In this document: positions 1 to 5,155 of the stretch, one piece after another
How the letters are laid out: every line of letters begins with the position of its first letter
Numbering within the stretch: the stretch's first letter is position 1
Assembly: GCA_937901185.1 (NCBI GenBank)
Contig: CALCHR010000065.1
Coordinates: forward strand, 1-5,155
DNA: 5,155 bases
Reading direction: 5' to 3'
From: an uncultured Bacteroidales bacterium
GTDB lineage: Bacteria > Bacteroidota > Bacteroidia > Bacteroidales > Bacteroidaceae
Program-made: the position numbers and the translations under genes
Notes under the pieces: model-generated
Told to the model about the DNA's origin: nothing
The model's database searches: none
What the model saw: the letters and a program-made list of their open reading frames with translations, nothing else

Positions 1-117
1 AGTTACCGAAATTCACCTAGCTTTTACCTAAGAAACGCCCGAAAATGGCCCTTGAAAATCAATCGGTTACAAAGGCCGTTTTTCGCCTCTTGGGAATCCT
101 TTGCGGATGGCCGGGGG
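1..117. other. Intergenic edge, no gene recognised
   Basis: This stretch beyond the terminator has no convincing open frame, RNA gene or promoter. I looked for the Bacteroidetes promoter pattern (TTTG about 20 bases before TAnnTTTG) on both strands and found no good match. An imperfect inverted repeat lies at 40-50 and 74-85, but its pairing is interrupted and no role can be given. Confidence 0.5.
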
Positions 118-166
118 AGAAAGAAAGAACCGAAGCCCTCCCAAGGGTGTGGGGTGGGCTTCGGCT
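118..166 (-). terminator. Intrinsic terminator after the esterase gene
   Basis: On the minus strand CCGAAGCCC (164-156) pairs perfectly with GGGCTTCGG (138-130) around a 17-base loop. The stem extends outward by a G-U and an A-U pair to 166/128. It is followed at once by a T-rich run, TTCTTTCTTTCT (129-118). This is a classical GC stem with a pyrimidine tail, placed about 80 bases past the TAA at 245-247, so it should end the transcript carrying the LTA-synthase-like and esterase genes. The tail is broken by C residues, so strength is uncertain. Confidence 0.72.
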
Positions 167-244
167 GATAGGATGATGGCGGAGCGTGGGGCTTGCTGCA
201 TGTGCTATATGCCGCCTTGGGATGCTGGAGGGATGGGCCGGGTG

Positions 245-2329
245 TTATTTGGCGGCGCCGATATTCTCTTCTCTAAAGGTGCTGGCGGGGAAGGTGGCGC
301 TGTTGATAAGATTGGCGTCGGTGTAGGGCCTCCAGCCATATCTTACGGCGCAGGGCTGGTCCACCTCTTTGCTTTGGAGGATTATATGGTCTTTTTCTAT
401 GCGGGCCTCGGCGGCATGGTAGAGTCCGTCGGCTCCGGCCATTTCAAAGCCTCTCAGCGGCTGCCCATCTGCGGTTCGCAGTCCGTTGGCATGGTCAAAG
501 TAGATGTGGAGCTTGTTGCCTTTTCTGACAGCCTGGCGATAGGCAGGACCGTCGGGCACTACGTGGTGCTTGCCATAAGTGTGGTGGAGGGCTGCTGCGG
601 CCAGGCGTTCGCCTACTTCGCGTTTGCGGCGCGGGTGGACATTGCCGGGATCGCCCAGGTCGGAACTGACAGCCATCCAGGTGTGGGGCAAAGTCTCAGC
701 CAGGCGGCGCTGACTGTCGCGGAAGTGGGGCCATGAGGCTCTGTTGATGCTCGAGAGCTGTACGAAGTAGAATGGCAGAGCGGGGTTGTTCCAGTGCTCG
801 CGCCAGCTTTTTTGCAGTTGGCCGAAGAGCATCTCGTGTAGCTCTACGTTGTGGGCGTTCGACTCGCCTTGGTACCACAAAACGCCTTTCACCTCGTAGC
901 GCTCAAGGGGGAGGATGCCGGCCTCAAACAGATAGCACGGCTCGTAGGGGTGGCGTTGCTGGGCGTTGGTGGCTCGTTTGATGTTGAGCGCGGCGCGCTC
1001 GCGTACCCATTGTTGGGAGTGGTCGTTCTGTTTCCAGTTGTAGAGAATGGCAGGATAGTCTTTCTCGAGTGTGCCACGGTCAATCCACGACTCAGTGGCC
1101 GAGCCGCCCACGGCGTTGCAGATGAGACCCACGTGGCAGTCTAGGCTGTCGGAGAGCAGACGTCCGAAGTGGAAGGCAATGGCCGAGAAGTTTTTGGCCT
1201 GCTCGCCGTTGCAGCGTTTCCATTCTCCGGGCAGGAGATAGCCAAGTTTGTTGGTGGCATCAAGGGCTGCGTCTTCCCACTCAAAGTTGGCGGTGGAGCA
1301 GATGGCCGGCATGTTAAAAAAGTGTAGGCGTGTCAGCGTGTCGGCAGCGGCGATATATTTTTCGGCCTCTTCGCATTCGTACAGGCGCATCTCCATATTT
1401 GATTGTCCGGAGCAGAGCCACACTTCGCCCACCCACACGTCGTTGAGGCTAATCTTCTTGTGCTTCGTCTCAAAAGAAAGTTGATAGGGGCCGCCGGCTT
1501 TTTCTTCGGGGAAGGTTACTTGCCAGTTGCCGTATTGGTCGGCGTATGCGGTGCGCTTTTTGGATTTGAACTTCACCACCACCTTCTCGCTCGCATTGGC
1601 TTTTCCGTGCAGGCTGATAGGGCAGTTGCGTTGCAGCACCATGCCACTGCCGTAGGTTTGTGGAACGCTCAGTCCGCCGTAGTCGCCTGTCAGTGCGCCG
1701 TAGACGGTCTTGGCCAGGATGGAAGCGCCTTCTGCGTTGGGGTGCAAGGCGTCGGGGAAGAGGTCGGGGCGTTTGTGGAGCGGCTCGTAGAGGTCGATGA
1801 GGCCCACTCCGGCGGTTTGTGCTATCTGCTCAATGCGTTTTTGGATGAGGGCATGCCAGTCGCGTGTGCCGCTTTGGAAGCGGCGGTGCTGGTGGAAGAT
1901 GGGGGTCATGCGGCATATCCAGATTTTAGCTTTGGCGTTAGCCACTTTGAAAGAGTCGATGAGGGCGCGATAGTCGGCAATGAAGTCGTCGCCGTGCTGA
2001 GGCCAGTTGCGCGGGTCGGTATCGTTGAGTCCGAGGTGAATCACTACGAGGTCCGCTTTGAAGTCCAGGGCGGCTTTGCATTCAGGCAGTTTGTTGTAGG
2101 GCTTGTGGCCTTTGCGCAAGAGAGTGGCTCCCGAGTGGCCGAAGTTGGCTACTTCGTAGTTGTCGCCAAGGAGTTGTTGCAACTGCACAGGATAGGCATA
2201 TTGCTCTCTGTTGCTGATGCCCATGCCGTAGGTCACGCTGTTGCCCACACAGGCTACGCGGATTTTTTCGGCGGCCAGTTGCAGGCAGCAGAGCAGTAGT
2301 AGGCAGAAGAGGGTGTGTCTTGCTTTCAT
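245..2329 (-). CDS. Secreted two-domain SGNH hydrolase / sialate O-acetylesterase
   Basis: Probable exported carbohydrate esterase that removes O-acetyl groups from sialic acid or similar acetylated glycans, acting in the periplasm or outside the cell. The 694-residue product starts with a signal peptide (basic K2, R4, then a Leu/Cys-rich core, likely cut after A19 or A20). Module 1 (about 22-215) is an SGNH hydrolase: G29-N30-S31 with nucleophile S31 (GNS instead of GDS), G67, G100-L-N102-D103, and D193-x-x-H196. Module 2 (about 220-690) is a sialate O-acetylesterase domain: G308-Q-S310-N-M with nucleophile S310, GGS at 408-410, Q487-G-E-S-N491 and catalytic-type H565 followed by P. Both active sites look complete. 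The same two-module layout is, as I recall, that of EstA-type sialate esterases of gut Bacteroides. The ATG at 2329 is chosen because the signal peptide follows at once; no Shine-Dalgarno is visible, as usual in Bacteroidetes. It lies 18 bases after the upstream stop, so it is probably in an operon. The exact substrate is uncertain; a xylan or pectin acetylesterase role is possible. Confidence 0.92.
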   Translation of the reverse strand: MKARHTLFCLLLLCCLQLAAEKIRVACVGNSVTYGMGISNREQYAYPVQLQQLLGDNYEVANFGHSGATLLRKGHKPYNKLPECKAALDFKADLVVIHLGLNDTDPRNWPQHGDDFIADYRALIDSFKVANAKAKIWICRMTPIFHQHRRFQSGTRDWHALIQKRIEQIAQTAGVGLIDLYEPLHKRPDLFPDALHPNAEGASILAKTVYGALTGDYGGLSVPQTYGSGMVLQRNCPISLHGKANASEKVVVKFKSKKRTAYADQYGNWQVTFPEEKAGGPYQLSFETKHKKISLNDVWVGEVWLCSGQSNMEMRLYECEEAEKYIAAADTLTRLHFFNMPAICSTANFEWEDAALDATNKLGYLLPGEWKRCNGEQAKNFSAIAFHFGRLLSDSLDCHVGLICNAVGGSATESWIDRGTLEKDYPAILYNWKQNDHSQQWVRERAALNIKRATNAQQRHPYEPCYLFEAGILPLERYEVKGVLWYQGESNAHNVELHEMLFGQLQKSWREHWNNPALPFYFVQLSSINRASWPHFRDSQRRLAETLPHTWMAVSSDLGDPGNVHPRRKREVGERLAAAALHHTYGKHHVVPDGPAYRQAVRKGNKLHIYFDHANGLRTADGQPLRGFEMAGADGLYHAAEARIEKDHIILQSKEVDQPCAVRYGWRPYTDANLINSATFPASTFREENIGAAK

Positions 2330-2347
2330 GGAGATATGTTTAGCAGA
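2330..2347 (-). promoter_or_regulatory. Short intergenic spacer with no Shine-Dalgarno
   Basis: Eighteen bases separate the upstream TAA (2350-2348) from the esterase ATG (2329). Read on the minus strand they are A/T-rich, with TCTCC directly before the ATG and no purine-rich GGAG/AGGA motif. Bacteroidetes commonly initiate without a strong Shine-Dalgarno, so this fits the start chosen. There is no room for a promoter or terminator, which supports co-transcription. Confidence 0.6.
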
Positions 2348-4177
2348 TTATTTGTCAGCAGGTTTGTCCGTGGTTTGTTTTTGCTGCACCAGTCGTTCAG
2401 TGGCTTGCAGCATGCAGAAGCAGTAGTCTTTCAATAGACTGTGTCCTTGGGTCATGGCTGAGGCTTGCGGTTTTCCTTGGTGGGTGGTGTAGCAAAATTC
2501 TTTGTTGGCGTCGGGGTTGTATATATATAGGTAGTTGCTGTCGCGGGCAGCCACCGTGTTGTCGGCGGTGTAGAAGATGCAGGGGCGTTGTTCTCTGTTG
2601 AGGTCTACGCCGAAGTTGTTTTGCACATAGTCTATGCCGAGCATGCCGAGCAGTGTGGGGGTGAGGTCTATCTGTCCTGCCCAGTCGGGGCGTTCTTCTG
2701 CGGCGATGTCTTTGCCGTAGATGAAGAAGGGCACGTGGTTGTAGCTCTCCGGCAGTTCGCAGTCGGCCTGTCCCACCATCTTGCCGTGATCGCCAAGGAA
2801 GACGAAGAGCGTGTTGTCAAACCATGGTTCCTTGGCTGCGGCGTCCATGAGTTGCTTCACGGCCCAGTCGGCATACTCCACCACTTGTTTTTCCGGCACA
2901 TCGCTGCGGGGAGTGAAGTAGTCGGGCAGCACGTAGGGCGGGTGGTTGGTGATGGTGAGCAGGGAAGCGAAGAAGGGACGTCCGTTGGCTGCGGCTTGGT
3001 TTAAGACGGGCATGGCAAACTCGAAGAGGTAGTCGTCTTGCACGCCGAAGCGGTTGGCTATTTTTTCTTTGGGATAGTCTTCCTGCGCATAGATTTTCTC
3101 AAAACCGTTGCTGCGGAAGAAGGCGTTCATGTTGTCGTATTGCGCCTCGTGGGTCATAAAGAAGAAAGTCTGGTAGCCGTTTTCCTGCAACACGGTGGGC
3201 AGTCCGGAATAGTTAGGGATGGCTGAGCCCTTCATGGCGTTGCGCTTCATGATGGAGGGAAATCCGTAGAGCGAGGCGTAGAGACCTTGGTTGGTGTGGT
3301 TGCCGGCGGAGTAGAAGTTGGCAAAGGAGAGCGAGCGTTGCCACAGGCTGTCGAGCGTGGGCGTAAGACCTTCGCCGCCGAAGCGCTGCAGATGTTTGGC
3401 CGAGAGCGATTCGAGGAAGACGAGCACCACGTTGCGCTCCTTTCTTTCGGCACTGTCTTTTACGCAGCGGGCTATGGGCGAGATGCCTTCAATGCCCCGG
3501 CGTTGCAGGAGTTCTTGCACTCGGGCCACGGCCTGCTCTGTATCCATCAGGTGAAGGGTGCGGTTTTCAGGGCGGCGGTCGTCGAGCGTACTGCTCAGCA
3601 GACAGAATACGGGGTTCACGCCCATCTGGTTCAGCACAGGACTGTTGCAGAAATAGGCGGCGCTCACTCTGATGGGGTTGTAGCCCGTGCGGCCGCGGAT
3701 GCCGAAGATGCACAGCCCGATAAGGGGTAGCGAGAGGAGCAGTATGCCTGTGCGCTCTTTCCAAACGGTGCGGCGAGGTTGGGGCTTTTGCAGCGAGGCG
3801 AGCAACTTCTTGCCGTAGAGGCGTAGCAGCAGGCAGAATCCCACTATGGCGAGGAAGAAGAGGGAGATGTATAGATAGTAGGACGCCTCGCCAAACATCA
3901 TGCCGAGCGTGGTGGTGCCGTATTCAGCCCAGTTCCAGATGGAGGAGTTGAGCGGCTTGGTGAAGTATTCGAAGTAGGGGATGTTGGCGGCGGTGGCCAT
4001 GAACACGAGGCAGTACATCACACCGAAGAAGGTTCCTATACCGGCGATGAGCGGACGGCGCAGATAGCCCGTAGCAGCACCCACGGTGGCCACTACGAGA
4101 GGTAGCAGCAGAAAGTAGCAGCCTATCACATTGTCGAACCAAAGGCCGCGCACAAAGGCGGTGAGCGTCAGCAGGAG
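2348..4177 (-). other. LTA synthase family (phosphoglycerol-transferase-like) segment of the chimeric ORF, N-terminus missing
   Basis: This is the C-terminal 609 residues of the open frame and most of a Bacteroidetes LTA-synthase-like enzyme of the alkaline phosphatase/sulfatase superfamily. Such proteins sit in the inner membrane with a periplasmic catalytic domain and move phosphoglycerol or phosphoethanolamine groups; the substrate in Bacteroidetes is not established. Four hydrophobic segments are visible, about 333-355, 362-385, 418-438 and 462-480, against the usual five, so the first is missing. The catalytic domain (about 565-840) shows metal ligand E576 in VFLES, then TPTLDSL at 592-598, candidate catalytic T615 in the GNHTNQG stretch, N731-H732-P-P-Y and metal ligands D783-H784 in LGDHG. 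This order matches LtaS (E, T, H, D-H), so the active site looks intact. The closing stretch with DLTPTLLGMLGI (824-835) is also typical. It ends 18 bases before the esterase gene and probably shares its transcript. Its own start codon has been lost at the join. Confidence 0.85.
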
Positions 4178-5155
4178 GTCGCCGCTCACGTAGCGGCCGC
4201 AGGTGTCGCGGGTGGGGATGAGGTTCCCTTCCCCGTCCTCGTCGGTCTCGTACCACAGCATATCCGTGTGGGTGGAGATGTACCACAGGCCCTCGCAGAG
4301 GCGCATGGTGCAGCAGAAGGGGGCCTCGTAGCCCGTCATGTACTGGTCGGTCACACCCTCGAATTCGCCGTAGGGGAGGTAGACCACCGAATCCGTACCC
4401 GCGCCGCCGTTAGGACGCTGGGCGGTGGCCAGACCGTTGTGGTAGATGCGGGTGGCCATTTGGCGGTAGCGGTCATCGTCCGTGATGGCGTACAGCTCCC
4501 CCGCCACCATGATGGAGTCCACAATGGCGCAGGGCTCTGTCCAGGTGTTGGGTCTGCCCCACCAGTTGAGGTTCTGGTAGACCAGATCCATGCCGCCCCC
4601 TGCGGTGTACAGCTCGTAAATATCCTTGGCGTGGTTGAGATACCAATCGTCTCCCGTCACCTCGTACATACGGAGCATACCGCGGGCGGCGGTGAGGGTG
4701 CAGTGGGTCTGGGCGCGGAGGGTCACCTTGTCGATGGAGGTGTACACCGCGATCATTTCGTCCAGCATGGACTTCACCCGCGCATCCCCCGTGATCTTGT
4801 AGACGTGGGAGAGGCCGTCCACGGCCATGAAGGCGCACCCCACGTCGGTGGAGAGCTGCCAGCCCTCCAGGAGGGTCGCCGAGTGACCGCTGACACCGCC
4901 CTCGTTGAGGTGCTTGGGGTCGCGGTCAATGGGGTAGCCCTTATAGCGGCCTGCGGTGGGGAGGTAGAGATGCTCGGTGACCGACTTCAGGGCGGTCAGG
5001 GAGAATTCGTCCCCATAGTAGTAGGAGCCTGCACCGGAATTATCGTCCTTTGCACAGATTTCAACGGTTCTGCAGCCTGCGGGCAGGGTAAACTCCACAG
5101 CCGCTTCATAATACGTGGTGCCCCAGTCCCATGCCATGGCGGGTGCATCGGAGAC
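2348..5155 (-). CDS. Chimeric ORF: GH127-like N-terminal part joined to LTA-synthase-like sulfatase-fold membrane protein (5' partial)
   Basis: One open frame without stops runs from the right edge to a TAA at 2348-2350. The first Met in the window is at 5137 and gives 929 residues, but the six codons before it are also open, the sequence there already looks like the inside of a domain, and no ribosome-binding motif is seen. The true start is probably outside the window. Residue numbers here count from that Met. Residues 1 to about 320 are soluble and glycosidase-like. Residues 321-929 are a polytopic membrane protein with an LTA-synthase/sulfatase domain. I know of no natural family with this order, and each half lacks the part expected at the boundary. 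Codon use also changes there: residues 1-320 have 12 Ile codons with no ATA and 8 Lys codons all AAG, whereas ATA (for example residues 338, 367, 431, 465, 555) and AAA are common afterwards. The open frame is certain; a single natural protein is doubtful. The two halves are described separately. Confidence 0.75.
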   Translation of the reverse strand, partial: VSDAPAMAWDWGTTYYEAAVEFTLPAGCRTVEICAKDDNSGAGSYYYGDEFSLTALKSVTEHLYLPTAGRYKGYPIDRDPKHLNEGGVSGHSATLLEGWQLSTDVGCAFMAVDGLSHVYKITGDARVKSMLDEMIAVYTSIDKVTLRAQTHCTLTAARGMLRMYEVTGDDWYLNHAKDIYELYTAGGGMDLVYQNLNWWGRPNTWTEPCAIVDSIMVAGELYAITDDDRYRQMATRIYHNGLATAQRPNGGAGTDSVVYLPYGEFEGVTDQYMTGYEAPFCCTMRLCEGLWYISTHTDMLWYETDEDGEGNLIPTRDTCGRYVSGDLLLTLTAFVRGLWFDNVIGCYFLLLPLVVATVGAATGYLRRPLIAGIGTFFGVMYCLVFMATAANIPYFEYFTKPLNSSIWNWAEYGTTTLGMMFGEASYYLYISLFFLAIVGFCLLLRLYGKKLLASLQKPQPRRTVWKERTGILLLSLPLIGLCIFGIRGRTGYNPIRVSAAYFCNSPVLNQMGVNPVFCLLSSTLDDRRPENRTLHLMDTEQAVARVQELLQRRGIEGISPIARCVKDSAERKERNVVLVFLESLSAKHLQRFGGEGLTPTLDSLWQRSLSFANFYSAGNHTNQGLYASLYGFPSIMKRNAMKGSAIPNYSGLPTVLQENGYQTFFFMTHEAQYDNMNAFFRSNGFEKIYAQEDYPKEKIANRFGVQDDYLFEFAMPVLNQAAANGRPFFASLLTITNHPPYVLPDYFTPRSDVPEKQVVEYADWAVKQLMDAAAKEPWFDNTLFVFLGDHGKMVGQADCELPESYNHVPFFIYGKDIAAEERPDWAGQIDLTPTLLGMLGIDYVQNNFGVDLNREQRPCIFYTADNTVAARDSNYLYIYNPDANKEFCYTTHQGKPQASAMTQGHSLLKDYCFCMLQATERLVQQKQTTDKPADK
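4160..4205. other. Probable chimeric junction
   Basis: Here the minus-strand product passes from soluble glycosidase-like sequence (ending near GRYVSGD, residues 314-320) to the amphipathic lead-in of a membrane segment (LLLTLTAFVRG, 321-331, then WFDNVIGCY). The second phrase fits the stretch that links the first and second membrane segments in LTA-synthase-like proteins. No inverted repeat, transposon end or target duplication is visible at the join. The exact base cannot be set from one sequence, because the few codons around 4178 could belong to either side. Confidence 0.6.
4178..5155 (-). other. DUF1680/GH127-like glycosidase fragment, both ends missing
   Basis: About 326 codons enter from the right edge and stop making sense as this family near 4180. 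A short beta-rich stretch (about residues 8-50 from the Met at 5137) is followed by helical-barrel sequence with repeated hairpin signatures of the form Met-Tyr-x-x-TGD-x-x-Tyr (for example 157-166, and 216-224 with TDDDRY). T200-E201-P-C203-A resembles the E-x-C of GH127 beta-L-arabinofuranosidases, the spacing to the following Tyr-x-Asn-Gly (232-235) fits, and C275-C276 matches the C-C pair. In that family these residues bind zinc and supply the nucleophilic cysteine. The C-terminal beta-sandwich region expected after the C-C pair is absent. No signal peptide is visible because the 5' end lies outside. Exclusive AAG for Lys and no ATA for Ile suggest a donor different from the rest of the window, perhaps a Bacillota gut bacterium (inference). 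The family call rests on motifs only; another six-hairpin glycosidase family is possible. Confidence 0.55.

Noticed and set aside
40..85. Imperfect inverted repeat, CGAAAATGGCC (40-50) against GGCCGTTTTTCG (74-85)
   Set aside because: Pairing needs a bulge and a wobble, the loop is 23 bases and no T-run follows the stem. It is too weak to call a terminator or regulatory RNA.
45..176. 43-codon plus-strand frame starting at the ATG at 45
   Set aside because: It has no ribosome-binding site and crosses the terminator stem; nothing in the product suggests a real small protein.
101..736. 211-codon plus-strand open frame
   Set aside because: It runs through the terminator hairpin and antisense to the esterase C-terminus; the Gly/Val/Ala-rich product looks like no protein family.
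1403..2299. 298-codon plus-strand open frame opposite the esterase gene
   Set aside because: It mirrors the esterase coding frame on the other strand, its product has no recognisable domain or credible start, and the minus-strand protein has full family motifs. It is a shadow of GC-rich coding sequence.
4160..4205. Insertion sequence or phage attachment site as cause of the join
   Set aside because: No transposase frame, terminal inverted repeats or target duplication can be seen near the junction.
2348..5137. A genuine novel fusion of glycosidase and LTA synthase acting as one enzyme
   Set aside because: Both halves are truncated at the same point and codon use changes there. A soluble catalytic barrel replacing the first membrane segment of a polytopic protein would also be topologically awkward.
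1..5155. tRNA, rRNA, CRISPR array or riboswitch
   Set aside because: No clover-leaf, rRNA-like conserved stretch, regularly spaced direct repeats or known aptamer core was seen on either strand.

Overview
The window reads as gut- or rumen-type Bacteroidales (Prevotella/Bacteroides-like) DNA over roughly 1-4180, joined to a stretch of different character at 4180-5155. The Bacteroidales assignment is an inference. It rests on a secreted two-domain SGNH/sialate O-acetylesterase typical of that group, an LTA-synthase-type membrane enzyme with Bacteroidetes-style linker sequence, free use of ATA and AAA codons, and no Shine-Dalgarno motif before the one visible start codon. All convincing coding is on the minus strand, so transcription runs from high to low coordinates.

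In transcriptional order, a reading frame enters at the right edge, still open at 5155, and runs to a stop at 2348. Its first ~320 residues (about 5155-4178) are soluble and resemble the helical-barrel part of DUF1680/GH127-type glycosidases, including an E-x-C and a later C-C pair that fit the zinc/nucleophile cysteines of that family. From about residue 321 (4177-2348) it is an LTA-synthase/phosphoglycerol-transferase-like protein with four visible membrane segments and a complete sulfatase-fold catalytic domain. The glycosidase lacks its C-terminal part and the transferase lacks its first membrane segment, and both losses fall at one point where codon use also changes. The simplest reading is a chimeric join (assembly artefact or recent rearrangement) that happens to stay in frame, not a natural fusion enzyme.

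Eighteen bases after that stop begins a 694-residue secreted protein (2329-245) carrying two complete esterase modules: an N-terminal SGNH/GDSL-type hydrolase and a C-terminal sialate O-acetylesterase. The tight spacing suggests it is co-transcribed with the LTA-synthase-like gene. A good intrinsic terminator on the minus strand (118-166) closes the unit about 80 bases beyond the stop. Positions 1-117 hold no gene or signal I can support.

Functionally, the intact pair suggests envelope or periplasmic work: an inner-membrane transferase/hydrolase of the alkaline-phosphatase superfamily and an exported deacetylase that would remove O-acetyl groups from sialic acids or other acetylated glycans. 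I found no convincing novel system. The most notable point is the in-frame chimera and what it implies for annotating the 929-residue ORF.
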